Origin: Allobacillus halotolerans
GTDB lineage: Bacteria > Bacillota > Bacilli > Bacillales > Alkalibacillaceae
DNA length: 64,000 nt
NCBI RefSeq assembly: GCF_028743495.1
Contig: NZ_CP117968.1
Reading direction: 5' to 3' (one strand)
The translations under genes were made by a program, and so were the position numbers. Shown here one piece after another: positions 8,310 to 16,007 of this stretch; positions within the stretch are counted from its first letter, which is position 1; each line of letters starts with the position of its first letter. The notes beneath the pieces were generated by a model. That model was not told where the DNA came from and made no database searches. It saw only the letters and a list, made by a program, of their open reading frames with translations.

Positions 8310-9083
8310 TTAATCTATTGCTCGATTTCGTAACGATACAATGGCGAATAGTATGCAAGCCAAACTAAGCAATAATGTGACGATTGCACTGAACCAAATT
8401 TCGATATCTAAATCGCCTGTATGCAAGTAGATGGAAATATATTCGGTTATTTTAGCCGGGCTCCACCCGAGTACGTGGCCAAAGATGTTCGTCATGACTG
8501 TCAAAATGATGACTGTAATGATCGATAAGAAAGCAATCAATCCGGGTGATTTGAACCAAGTATTATAAAGAATGACGATAGCGATGACCAAGGTTAACCA
8601 GCATGCATAAAACAAAGCAGCAACGAACATTTGGCTAAGCGCTAATTCTCCGAAAAGAAGATTCGTATAATACCAGCTTGCGAGTAGACCGAGTAAAAGC
8701 GAAACCATCATAAGTAACCAGTAGGAGAAGAACTTTCCTGTGACATAATTCGTATACTTTACAGGCTTGGCGAGGATCAGTTCATATACACCACTTTTGA
8801 TTTCACCGGAAATGGTTCCCATCGACATGACGGTCAGTATTAAAACTCCTATCATATTTAGCTGGGAAAAACTCATCAACATCGCTTCAGACGGACTTGG
8901 CATTGGTATGTCGATGACGGTGCCTTCTGGTAGTCCACCGGCAGATTCGATGATGATTGGCATATAATAAGTAGAAATTAGATCCATAATAGAGATAAGG
9001 ATAAACACAATCGGCACCCAGAGCCATTTGAAATTTCGCCAGTTTTCGGTGAGTTCTTTTTTCAGAATGACGGTCCATTGCAT
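8310..9083 (-). CDS. ABC-2 type permease (YxlG/NosY-like)
   Basis: 257 residues, six hydrophobic segments. The N-terminus WTVILKKELTENWRNFKWLW and the GEIKSGVYELILAKPVKYTNYVTGKF loop are typical of ABC-2 permeases of the NosY/YxlG group. It overlaps the ATPase gene by 1 nt. Together with the ATPase and a PLDc_N-like protein upstream it copies the yxlEFG order of the B. subtilis sigY operon, where the products have been tied to anti-sigma function. No sigY or yxlCD is visible here. Substrate unknown. Confidence 0.85.
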   Translation of the reverse strand: MQWTVILKKELTENWRNFKWLWVPIVFILISIMDLISTYYMPIIIESAGGLPEGTVIDIPMPSPSEAMLMSFSQLNMIGVLILTVMSMGTISGEIKSGVYELILAKPVKYTNYVTGKFFSYWLLMMVSLLLGLLASWYYTNLLFGELALSQMFVAALFYACWLTLVIAIVILYNTWFKSPGLIAFLSIITVIILTVMTNIFGHVLGWSPAKITEYISIYLHTGDLDIEIWFSAIVTLLLSLACILFAIVSLRNRAID

Positions 9084-9991
9084 TATTTATTCACCGCCTT
9101 CATAAAGATATCTTCCAATGTCCCTGAAGTGATCTCAAACAATGAAAGTTCCCAACCCTCTTCTTGAACACGACTGAAAATCGTATCTCGAGCAGCATTT
9201 AAATCATGTACTGAAACATCAAAAGTCCCGTTTTCCTCAGTCACTTGGTACACGGAATCAATTTCTTTTAATTTTTCATGAATGAATTTAGGTTCTTTTT
9301 CAAAGGCAAGACGGATTGTAACCGTTTGCTGCATCCCACGAATCTCTGAAATCGGTCCTTGCTCGATTAACTTCCCATCATTCATGAGAAGGATCTCTTC
9401 GCTCACTTCTTCAGCATCATTTAAAATATGAGTTGAAAATAAAACCGTCGCGTCTTTTTTTAATTCACGAATTAAGTTCAAAACTTCCCGGCGTCCAATT
9501 GGGTCGAGAGACGACACCGGTTCATCGAGCATGATCAGTTTTGGTTCATGAATCAACGCTTGAGCAATCCCGAGTCGTTGCTTCATTCCACCGGAGTATT
9601 TTCCAATTCGCTTTTTGCCAGATTCCGTTAAATGGACAAGTTGTAAAAGTTCATTTGATCTGTCGGATGCTTCTTTTTTAGTCAATCCAGCTAACTGACC
9701 GGCATAGTGTAAAAACTCTTCACCAGACATCCACGGGTAAAAGCTTGGATACTGCGGAAGATAACCGACAAATTTTCTGAAGTCTTTTGAAAGGGTATCT
9801 TCATTAAATGAAATTGAGCCACTAGTCGGTTGAATAAACCCAGCTAACATACGTAAGGTCGTTGTTTTCCCCGCACCATTCGGTCCAAGCAAAGCGACAC
9901 ACTTTCCCGGTTGAAGATCAAAACTGACATGATCCACGACAGCATGCTTCGAATAAGTTTTCGTTAAATCATTCACAGACACTAACTCCAT
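9083..9991 (-). CDS. ABC transporter ATPase (YxlF/NosF-like)
   Basis: 302 residues. Walker A GPNGAGKTT near 36, signature YSGGMKQRLGIAQAL near 130, Walker B LIMLDEPVSSLDP near 152, and the H-loop FSTHI near 186. The C-terminal 90 residues form the extra domain seen in drug and Nos-type ATPases. It supplies energy to the permease encoded next and is coupled to it by overlap. Confidence 0.92.
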   Translation of the reverse strand: MELVSVNDLTKTYSKHAVVDHVSFDLQPGKCVALLGPNGAGKTTTLRMLAGFIQPTSGSISFNEDTLSKDFRKFVGYLPQYPSFYPWMSGEEFLHYAGQLAGLTKKEASDRSNELLQLVHLTESGKKRIGKYSGGMKQRLGIAQALIHEPKLIMLDEPVSSLDPIGRREVLNLIRELKKDATVLFSTHILNDAEEVSEEILLMNDGKLIEQGPISEIRGMQQTVTIRLAFEKEPKFIHEKLKEIDSVYQVTEENGTFDVSVHDLNAARDTIFSRVQEEGWELSLFEITSGTLEDIFMKAVNK

Positions 9992-9994
9992 TTT

Positions 9995-10198
9995 TTATCT
10001 CCTCTTTCCAGCGATAAAATAAACGATTGGACCAATAATATTGACGAAAATAATGACAAGCGCCCAAACCCACTTCGGTCCCCGCGGAACTTCATTTTTA
10101 GCCAAATCAATCAAGGCAATGACCATTAAAATCAATTGCAGTACAAACAGCGGTGCAAGAATCGCTAAATTCTCTTGAATAATTTTTAACCCTTCCAT
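9995..10198 (-). CDS. PLDc_N domain small membrane protein (YxlE-like)
   Basis: 67 residues with two membrane helices (LAPLFVLQLILMVIALIDL and WVWALVIIFVNIIGPIVYFIAGK). The KNEVPRGPKWVWALVIIFVN pattern is the PLDc_N (phospholipase D-nuclease N-terminal) family. Start ATG 10198 has GGGAG at the right spacing; an ATG 12 nt upstream does not. It is the first gene of the three-gene operon. Function of the family is poorly known. Confidence 0.8.
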   Translation of the reverse strand: MEGLKIIQENLAILAPLFVLQLILMVIALIDLAKNEVPRGPKWVWALVIIFVNIIGPIVYFIAGKRR

Positions 10199-10267
10199 TT
10201 GATCTCCCATCCTTTTGCTGATAGATTCTATAATTCTCTAAACTGCATGGTGTGATGAGTGAATACC

Positions 10268-10372
10268 GTTCAAAGAATTGCGCAGACTGTTCAAAGCTGC
10301 GTGTTGACCGTTCAAAGAATTGCGCAGACTGTTCAAAAAAAGCACATCACCGCTCATGCAAACCAACACCTT
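10268..10372. repeat. 21-bp tandem array, GTTCAAAGAATTGCGCAG family (about 5 copies)
   Basis: Units begin GTTCAAAG (or GCTCATGC in the last) at 10268, 10289, 10310, 10331 and 10352. Units 1 and 3 are identical over 21 bp; unit 2 differs at the distal half. Lies between the terminator of the XRE gene and the start of the minus-strand ABC operon, so it is in or next to that operon's promoter region. Confidence 0.85.
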
Positions 10373-10471
10373 CACTCAAGCAACGGACTGAACCGCTATA
10401 ATATACGTACGGTTAATCATTCAAAAAGGTTTCAAGTCATTCTATTGAACTTTTAATGTAATATTTAACAT

Positions 10472-10500
10472 AAAAAAAGATAGCCAATACTAGTATCGAC
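10472..10500 (-). terminator. terminator of the XRE regulator gene
   Basis: GATAGCCAATAC...GTATCGACTATC with two mismatches that can form G-U pairs. On the minus strand it ends in TTTTTTT (AAAAAAA at 10472-10478 on plus). Confidence 0.7.
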
Positions 10501-10521
10501 TATCATTCCTCTATTCATAAC

Positions 10522-10941
10522 TTATATTTTATTTAAATCAGATATTAATTTTTCAAGCATGTTCAATACGATGCGTTGCTTTTTTACAGGCATTCTAGCA
10601 AGCTCGCGAAATCGTTCGTTGAATTGTTTGTTGCGTATGATGAAATCTATGAGTTGGATAATGTTTTCATCTTGTTGTGAAACTTCTTCTTCCAATGAAT
10701 AAATGCGTTCAATTTCGCGGAGAACGTGTTCTTTCGTGATTGATCGTCCAATGAGTTGATCAAGGGAAATTTCGAAAAGTTCACTGAGCTTGATCAACAT
10801 ATGTAAGTCGGGCTGCGCTGATTGGTTTTCCCATTTGGCAATCATTGAACGAGAGACATTCAGAGCGTCTGCGACATATTGTTGCGTCCAGTTATTCTGT
10901 TCGCGAAAATATCGGATATTTGCTGCTAAATTGAATGGCAT
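10522..10941 (-). CDS. XRE-family transcriptional regulator
   Basis: 139 residues. The first 65 form a Cro/CI helix-turn-helix: NIRYFREQNNWTQQYVADAL, then NVSRSMIAKWENQSAQPDL, the recognition helix region. The C-terminal half is helical and charged, with no ligand domain I recognise. Monocistronic, with its own terminator. It is the gene nearest the DnaA-box cluster, whose boxes begin about 230 bp from its start. Target unknown. Confidence 0.85.
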   Translation of the reverse strand: MPFNLAANIRYFREQNNWTQQYVADALNVSRSMIAKWENQSAQPDLHMLIKLSELFEISLDQLIGRSITKEHVLREIERIYSLEEEVSQQDENIIQLIDFIIRNKQFNERFRELARMPVKKQRIVLNMLEKLISDLNKI

Positions 10942-11121
10942 TTACACACACGCTTTCCGTTTAAGAAGTAACGGTAACAACCGCTTGATCAAGCAACCAG
11001 GATACTGGAAACATACGTTATATCTCATCATGCTATCACTAAAAAAAACGGAAAGGGAGGCAGTTCGTGTTCTTATTCTTCACAATGGAGAAATTGTTCT
11101 AAATAAGAACAAAAAGTCATG

Positions 11122-11160
11122 AAAAAAGAGCCACTGATTGGTTGTTCCGTCAATGACTCT
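11122..11160 (-). terminator. minus-strand terminator beyond the long repeat array
   Basis: AGAGCCACTGA (11127-11137) pairs imperfectly with TCAATGACTCT (11150-11160). On the minus strand it is followed by TTTTTT. It is the first terminator met by a transcript leaving the GNAT gene at 11980, so that message would carry the whole 21-bp array and the DnaA boxes in its tail. Confidence 0.5.
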
Positions 11161-11169
11161 ATATACAGG

Positions 11170-11317
11170 TTATCCACAATAGAAATGGGATTTATTTAAC
11201 TATTCACAGACTTATTCACATTATCCACAAGCAAGAGCGTATGTTCTTGTGAATAAAAGGAGTTGAAAAAACAGGCATTCACAGAGTTACTCACAATTTG
11301 TGGACAGTTGTGGATAA
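11170..11317. promoter_or_regulatory. cluster of 5 perfect and 3 near DnaA boxes
   Basis: TTATCCACA occurs at 11170-11178 (+), 11221-11229 (+) and 11309-11317 (-). TTATTCACA occurs at 11212-11220 (+) and 11248-11256 (-). One-mismatch or weak sites are CTATTCACA at 11200, TTACTCACA at 11287 and CTGTCCACA at 11299 (-). Eight sites in 148 bp is far above chance. There is no dnaA, dnaN or clear AT-rich unwinding element here, so this is not the chromosome origin. It resembles the DnaA-box clusters outside oriC in B. subtilis that titrate DnaA and restrain initiation. Confidence 0.85.
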
Positions 11318-11387
11318 CTTAGTTGTTTTTGATCAGAAAATCATTTCAGAATACCGATGGACTGATTTATACAACTAAAAGATTAAG

Positions 11388-11947
11388 ATATGCACCTAAG
11401 TCAGCGGGATATACGGCCAAGCCGGTGTGATATGAACCCAAATTGGAAGGATATGTGCCCAACCCGATGGGATATGCTCCCAAGTCGGCAGGATATACAC
11501 CCAAGTCAGCGAGATATGAGCCCAGTCGCAAAGATATGCCCAAACTGATGGTATATTAGCTTAATCAAAATTATATACACTCAAACCGGTGAGATATGCT
11601 CCCAACTCAAAAGGATATGCGACCAACTCGGCGGGAAATGTGCCCAAACTGGAAGGATATTCGCCCAAACCCGGGAGATATGCTCCCAAACTGGTAAGAT
11701 ATGCGCCTATACCGACGGGATATGCACCCAATTGAAAGTATATGCCCAGCCGGGTGGGATATGTGTCTAAACTGGTGAGATATGCTCCCAAGTCAAAAGG
11801 ATATGCGCCCAACTCGGCGGTAAATGTGCCCAAACTGGAAGGATATTCGCCCAAACCCGGGAGATATGCTCCCAAACTGGTAAGATATGCGCCCAAACCG
11901 ACGAAATATGCACCCCATTCTATAAAATATGCGCCCATCCTACATAC
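11388..11947. repeat. 21-bp tandem array, ATATGCNCCCAAACTGG family (about 27 copies)
   Basis: Units begin ATATG (variants AAATG, ATATT) from 11388 to about 11927. Spacing is 21 bp except for a few 19-20 bp steps around 11534-11573 and 11720-11759. A block of six units beginning at 11594 is repeated almost exactly 186 bp later at 11780, showing a secondary duplication. It lies directly after the stop of the minus-strand GNAT gene. On the minus strand the unit reads CTTACCAGTTTGGGCGCATAT. Confidence 0.95.
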
Positions 11948-11979
11948 ATACGTCAATAAATATGTGCCAGATCATTTAC

Positions 11980-12531
11980 TTAAGCCTCCAACTCATCCAC
12001 AACAAGTTGTTCTCGCTCGTTCATAAACAATAGATAGGCCTCTTTATGAATGGCGTACAGTTTGTAACGTTTATTCCCCTGGTTGATCTTTTCATAAACG
12101 TGTGGAAAAGTGTCATTGGCAATAACGGCGTATGGTATTTTATTCATGGCTGCGATGGACCGGGCATTCAATTGATTAACTTTCAAAAATACTAGGTCGA
12201 TGTCGTGCTCGACGAACAGTTCATATAAAAATTGTTCCTTGGCGTATTGATTATAGCCTTTTCCGAAAAAAGGTTTTCCTAGCCATGTGGCCAAAAATCC
12301 AGCGCGATCCTCAATATCATATAAAGTAATCGCACCAATCGGGCTGCCCCAATCATCCATAATTGTTCTTGAAATCAATTCGCCATTGTCCTCTTGCTGG
12401 GCAAACCGGTTCATCAAGAAATAATAAGCTTCCAATGAATCGGCTTTTTCACGGACATATGGTTTTACCGCTCGGTCATTCAATAGGGGGAAGAGAATGT
12501 GCGCGTCTTGTAAATCACGTTTTTTAAGCAT
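11980..12531 (-). CDS. GNAT family N-acetyltransferase
   Basis: 183 residues. The order of strands and helices fits GNAT: DWGSPIGAITLYDIEDRAGF (strand 4 region), LGKPFFGKGYNQYAKEQFL (the acetyl-CoA pyrophosphate loop, Q/RxxGxG type as FGKGY) near 100, and FLKVNQLNARSIAAMNKI near 125, the conserved Asn-Ser/Ala-x-x-Met helix. Related to the RimJ/RimL group. Substrate unknown. Expression may be controlled by its leader: the ribosome site lies in a hairpin and a tRNA-like domain sits at the probable 5' end of the message. Confidence 0.8.
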   Translation of the reverse strand: MLKKRDLQDAHILFPLLNDRAVKPYVREKADSLEAYYFLMNRFAQQEDNGELISRTIMDDWGSPIGAITLYDIEDRAGFLATWLGKPFFGKGYNQYAKEQFLYELFVEHDIDLVFLKVNQLNARSIAAMNKIPYAVIANDTFPHVYEKINQGNKRYKLYAIHKEAYLLFMNEREQLVVDELEA

Positions 12532-12537
12532 AATAAA

Positions 12538-12601
12538 ACACCCTCCATTTTTATGAGGGTGTCAAAGAAAACGGCACATGTGTGGCGTTCGTTTCACCCT
12601 C
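12538..12601 (-). promoter_or_regulatory. ribosome-site sequestering switch in the GNAT leader
   Basis: On the minus strand three 7-mers follow one another: GAGGGTG (12601-12595), CACCCTC (12561-12555) and GAGGGTG (12545-12539). The last one holds the ribosome binding site, 7 nt before ATG. The middle segment can pair with either flank, so the two helices exclude each other. The upstream helix would also enclose an AACGCCAC/GTGCCGTT hairpin. The downstream one is ACACCCTC/GAGGGTGT with a 9-nt loop followed by TTTT. This is the layout of a translational switch. Confidence 0.55.
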
Positions 12602-12625
12602 GAATTTTTATCTGTTACAACAAAA

Positions 12626-12697
12626 ATCCGGGGTGGGAATCGAACCCACTAGAACCGCATGATATCAAGCGGTGGCGCACCATTTGCCTTCCCTATT
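12626..12697 (-). ncRNA. tRNA-like domain (degenerate tRNA) in GNAT leader
   Basis: On the minus strand a 72-nt cloverleaf can be drawn: acceptor AATAGGG/ATCCGGG positions (GGG:CCC, one G-U, one A-U, two mismatches), D arm GGC/GCC with GG in the loop, anticodon arm ACCGC/GCGGT with a 10-nt loop, a 4-nt variable region, and a perfect T arm GTGGG TTCGATT CCCAC. It lacks CCA, has an oversized anticodon loop and weak acceptor pairs, so it is not a working tRNA. It starts about 5 nt after the predicted transcription start and ends 95 nt before the GNAT gene. Either a decayed tRNA or a tRNA-mimic sensor. Confidence 0.6.
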
Positions 12698-12708
12698 TCT
12701 TTAAGAAA

Positions 12709-12737
12709 ATCATACACTTTTTTCGGTCGTTTGCCAA
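12709..12737 (-). promoter_or_regulatory. sigma-A-type promoter for tRNA-like leader and GNAT gene
   Basis: TTGGCA (12737-12732), 17-bp spacer, TATGAT (12714-12709) on the minus strand. The predicted start near 12702 is only a few bases before the tRNA-like domain. Confidence 0.65.
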
Positions 12738-12768
12738 TCGCTTTTTAAGTCGAAAAGCGAATTTTTTT
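12737..12768 (+). terminator. plus-strand terminator with no obvious upstream plus gene
   Basis: CGCTTTT, 7-nt loop, AAAAGCG, then AATTTTTTT on the plus strand. No plus-strand gene is seen upstream; it overlaps the edge of the minus promoter. It may insulate, or end a short antisense RNA across the tRNA-like region. Confidence 0.5.
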
Positions 12769-12782
12769 AATGAGAAGGTCAA

Positions 12783-13688
12783 TTATTTATAAATATTATC
12801 AAGTGCTCGATCCAGTGAACGATATTTAAACGAATAACCGCTGTCCTGCAGCTTCCTTGGTAGAACATATTGACCTTTTAAAATTAAATCACTCATATCA
12901 CCTAACGCTACTCTTACGGGGGAAGAAGGGATGGAAAGCCATGTCGGTCGATTCAATGTCTCAGCCAATTTTTTGCCGAAATCCTTGTTTCGTTTCGGTT
13001 TAGGTGCTGTAAAATTCACAGGTCCCGACAGTTCTTCTTGGTGAATGATCCAATCAATCGCACAGACGACGTCTTGGATATGGATCCATGACATCCACTG
13101 CTCACCAGAACCAATTTTTCCGCCGATCATCATTTGATAAGGTAGTGCGAATAACGGCAATACCCCGTTGTTCCGATCCAGAATCAGTCCGAATCTGGCG
13201 AAAACAGTTCGAACACCGATCGTTTCGGCTGCCTGGGCTTCAGCCTCCCACACATCACAAACTTCCGCCAAAAAGTCGCGTCCGGCGACCATCGTATTTT
13301 CCGTGAAAATTTTTTCGGTCGATGTTCCATAATAGCCGATTGCTGAAGCGTTAATATACACTTCAGGCTTTTCTTTTAAAGCGTCCATCACGCGAATGAA
13401 CTCTCTTGTCGTCGTCATGCGGCTTTCCAAAATTGAACGTTTTCTTTCTTCCGTCCAGCGACCACTATTCAACGATTCACCAGCTAAATTAATGCAAACA
13501 TCAACGTGCTGAATGGGTATTTCTGGTTGGCTATCTGGCGTTAACCATTCGATGTATTTTACATAGGGTTCATCTTTATGTTTTTCTGGTTGACGCGTTA
13601 GTACGTAAATCATATTCTCCGGATTCCGAAAATGGTCAATCAATCGTCTGCCGACAAATCCGGTGCCACCAGCAATCATGATTCTCAA
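12783..13688 (-). CDS. yfhF: TIGR01777-type NAD(P)-dependent epimerase (YfhF, SDR39U1 family)
   Basis: 301 residues. The N-terminal RIMIAGGTGFVGRRLIDHF is the Rossmann GGxGFVG nucleotide site. VDVCINLAGESLNSGRWTEE and NASAIGYYG are hallmarks of the SDR39U1/YfhF group, and the C-terminal DUF1731 part ends in RKLQDSGYSFKYRSLDRAL. Start is TTG at 13688 behind GGAGGG. It is divergent from recX, as in B. subtilis. Exact substrate is unknown in the family. Confidence 0.9.
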   Translation of the reverse strand: MRIMIAGGTGFVGRRLIDHFRNPENMIYVLTRQPEKHKDEPYVKYIEWLTPDSQPEIPIQHVDVCINLAGESLNSGRWTEERKRSILESRMTTTREFIRVMDALKEKPEVYINASAIGYYGTSTEKIFTENTMVAGRDFLAEVCDVWEAEAQAAETIGVRTVFARFGLILDRNNGVLPLFALPYQMMIGGKIGSGEQWMSWIHIQDVVCAIDWIIHQEELSGPVNFTAPKPKRNKDFGKKLAETLNRPTWLSIPSSPVRVALGDMSDLILKGQYVLPRKLQDSGYSFKYRSLDRALDNIYK

Positions 13689-13745
13689 GTGGAAGTCCCT
13701 CCTATCGTGTATTATAATGGAAGTAATTTAAAATGAGGTGTCAAT

Positions 13746-14567
13746 ATGATAGTCAGTCGGATAACAACGCAAAAGAAGAATAAAAACCGATATAATGTTT
13801 TTATAAAAACGAATGAAGTAGAATCGTTCGGATTTGGCGTTCATGAGGACTTGCTGATCCGACATGCGATTCGAAAAGGGATGGAAATCTCCCAATCCGA
13901 AATAGATGAAATAAAAAAACAAGATGCAATCCACCAATACTATACCCTTTCCATCAATTATTTAAGCTACCGAATGCGAGCAGAATCTGAAATGGTTGAT
14001 TATTTAGTGAAAAAGGAAGCGACAGAAGAAGAAATCGCTTTTGTGATGGAAAAATTAATTCAAGAGAAATTAATCGATGATGTAGCCTTTAGTGAAGCTT
14101 ATGTTCAAACGAAAATAAACACGACAAGTAAAGGACCAAATAAAATTAAGCAAGAATTGATGCAGAAAAAGATTTCGCCTGCTACGATTGACGGAGCGAT
14201 GGAAAAGTACTCAAAAGAAATAGAAGTTGAAAAAGCAGCCAAACTATTACAGAAAAAGACACGTTCTTCCAACAGGGAGTCATTCCATACGCAATTGAAC
14301 AAAGCCAAGCAATCGATGCTGCAGCAAGGCTATCAAATGGATGCGATCCAAATGGCAGTCGAAGAAATTGATTTGGAAAAAGATGAAGATGCGGAAAAAG
14401 AAGCTGTCTTTTATCAAGGAGAGAAAATTTGGACGAAACAAGCACGGAAGCATGAAGGTGGCATGTTGATTCAAAAGGTGAAGGCATCCCTTTATCAGAA
14501 AGGTTTTCAAGGCGAGTTGATTGAACAGTTTATCGATGAAAAAATGAATGAAGAAATAGAATCCTAA
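13746..14567 (+). CDS. recX: recombination regulator RecX
   Basis: 273 residues, close to B. subtilis RecX (264). It holds tandem three-helix RecX repeats: LSYRMRAESEMVDYLVKKEA, VMEKLIQEKLIDDVAFSEAY, and two later copies ending near 265. RecX binds RecA filaments and limits or modulates recombination. Start ATG has GAGGTG 6 nt upstream. It lies 16 nt before yfhH, in the usual pair. Confidence 0.92.
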   Translation: MIVSRITTQKKNKNRYNVFIKTNEVESFGFGVHEDLLIRHAIRKGMEISQSEIDEIKKQDAIHQYYTLSINYLSYRMRAESEMVDYLVKKEATEEEIAFVMEKLIQEKLIDDVAFSEAYVQTKINTTSKGPNKIKQELMQKKISPATIDGAMEKYSKEIEVEKAAKLLQKKTRSSNRESFHTQLNKAKQSMLQQGYQMDAIQMAVEEIDLEKDEDAEKEAVFYQGEKIWTKQARKHEGGMLIQKVKASLYQKGFQGELIEQFIDEKMNEEIES

Positions 14568-14583
14568 AAAGGAAGTGAAAATA

Positions 14584-14922
14584 ATGGAAAAAAGATATAG
14601 TGAATACACGATCCCGGAATTGCGTTCTGAGATCGGTCGGTTGAAGGCAAGGGCACAAAATGCCGAACAACTCGGTATGATCAATGAGTTTGAAGTATAT
14701 CAACGAAAAATGGTCATGGCTGAAGCCTATATGATGGACCCAAAGGATTACAATAAAGGTGATGTATACGAGCTAGAAGGTGCGGTTGGTGAAACGTTCA
14801 CGATTAGCTACCTGAAAGGCGTCTTTGCTTGGGGAACGAGAAGAAGTGTAGAAGGGGATATCATCGATGAAGAAGAAGCCCTTCCAATATCCTTGTTGAA
14901 AAATAAAATTGAGCTGTATTAA
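14584..14922 (+). CDS. yfhH: YfhH family protein
   Basis: 112 residues from ATG 14584; an in-frame GTG three codons upstream is less likely because GGAAGTG then acts as ribosome site. The start EKRYSEYTIPELRSEIGRLK matches YfhH (DUF1811). The fold is an N-terminal helical part and a small SH3-like barrel (DVYELEGAVGETFTISYLKG). Function unknown; the gene is nearly always next to recX. Confidence 0.88.
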   Translation: MEKRYSEYTIPELRSEIGRLKARAQNAEQLGMINEFEVYQRKMVMAEAYMMDPKDYNKGDVYELEGAVGETFTISYLKGVFAWGTRRSVEGDIIDEEEALPISLLKNKIELY

Positions 14923-14931
14923 TTCAAAAAC

Positions 14932-14966
14932 AAGGCTGCCTTGAAATCCAATCGCTAGGCAGCCTT
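14932..14966. terminator. bidirectional terminator between yfhH and yfhP
   Basis: AAGGCTGCC and GGCAGCCTT, 9-bp perfect stem with 17-nt loop, between convergent genes. T runs are short on both sides. Confidence 0.75.
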
Positions 14967-14969
14967 ACT

Positions 14970-15953
14970 TTAAGATAGAACATCTAATTTTTTTTGTAGT
15001 TTTTCTTCAGAATAAACCCAACCAGTATACGAAGTCAGGATATTATAAAACTTATCCAACGTAACGACCGCAACAAACGGATAGTGACCTTTCGAACGGT
15101 ACCTTAAGTCGATGAAGCGGATTTCTGTATAATCGTCGTGCCGGTCAATCTCATAACGATAAACCGGGGAAAAGTTGACGAATGCTTGCACGTTTTTATC
15201 AAGTAATGCCGCATTCATCTCAGCTGTTTCAGGTAATGACTTCCGGTCGAATATATCGAGAATTTCAATATGGCCATCAACACTATCAGCAATGAAAAAT
15301 TGATCATCTGCAACGACGGCAATCCGCCACCAATTATGCTTGATCGTCGGCTGCGTAATAATTCTTTCGATGTTTCTATCATGAAAATGACGCTTTAAAA
15401 TATCAACAATTTCTTTTTTGTCCAAATATCTTTTAATGTGATAAAGAATGTTGATGAAAAAGACAATCGTGAATGTATGAATAGGATTCGCACCGAGCAT
15501 CCAGGCGAAAATACCTGCAACGAAAAGATAAAAAATGAACGGATCAAACGTATTGATGAATCCCATAGCTAACCATTTATGGCTAAACGGTCTGAACGCT
15601 TGTGTGCCATATGCATTAAAAATATCGACCGTGACGTGTAAAATAATGGCGAGCATCGTCCAAAGCCATAAATGAAGATAAGAAATTTCCGGTGTGAAAA
15701 ATAAAATAGGAAGCGAAACGAAAAAACTCCAGAAAATAAGCATAGGCGGTGAGTGAGAATAGCCGCGATGATGTCGAATATACGTTGCATTGTCCTTTAA
15801 TTTAAAAATCGTATCGAAGTCTGGGGCGATCGAGCCAATGACAACTCCGAAAAAAGTAGCAGTAAATAAACTAGGGTCGGCTTCAACGACCGGATCTATT
15901 ACAGAAAGACCACTTAATGCGACTCCCATCGTCAAGTGAGTTGCAGTATCCAA
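14970..15953 (-). CDS. yfhP: YfhP, membrane-bound metal-dependent hydrolase family
   Basis: 327 residues. The N-terminal half is a DUF457 membrane domain: THLTMGVALSGLS, then APDFDTIF and RHHRGYSHSPP, which supply the conserved His and Asp residues. Five or so membrane helices follow. The C-terminal 120 residues are soluble. B. subtilis YfhP has been called a negative regulator of yfhQ/sspE region genes, but the biochemical role is unknown. Divergent from mutY as in B. subtilis. Confidence 0.87.
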   Translation of the reverse strand: MDTATHLTMGVALSGLSVIDPVVEADPSLFTATFFGVVIGSIAPDFDTIFKLKDNATYIRHHRGYSHSPPMLIFWSFFVSLPILFFTPEISYLHLWLWTMLAIILHVTVDIFNAYGTQAFRPFSHKWLAMGFINTFDPFIFYLFVAGIFAWMLGANPIHTFTIVFFINILYHIKRYLDKKEIVDILKRHFHDRNIERIITQPTIKHNWWRIAVVADDQFFIADSVDGHIEILDIFDRKSLPETAEMNAALLDKNVQAFVNFSPVYRYEIDRHDDYTEIRFIDLRYRSKGHYPFVAVVTLDKFYNILTSYTGWVYSEEKLQKKLDVLS

Positions 15954-16007
15954 CAGTGCACCTCCTTTAAGATTATTTATGTAAACACAAAGAATGGTGA
16001 GTGAATC

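Noticed and set aside
11170..11317. Chromosomal origin oriC
   Set aside because: No dnaA, dnaN or rnpA/rpmH nearby and no strong AT-rich unwinding stretch beside the boxes.
12626..12697. A functional tRNA gene
   Set aside because: Two acceptor mismatches, ten-base anticodon loop, four-base variable region and no CCA. Kept as a tRNA-like domain.
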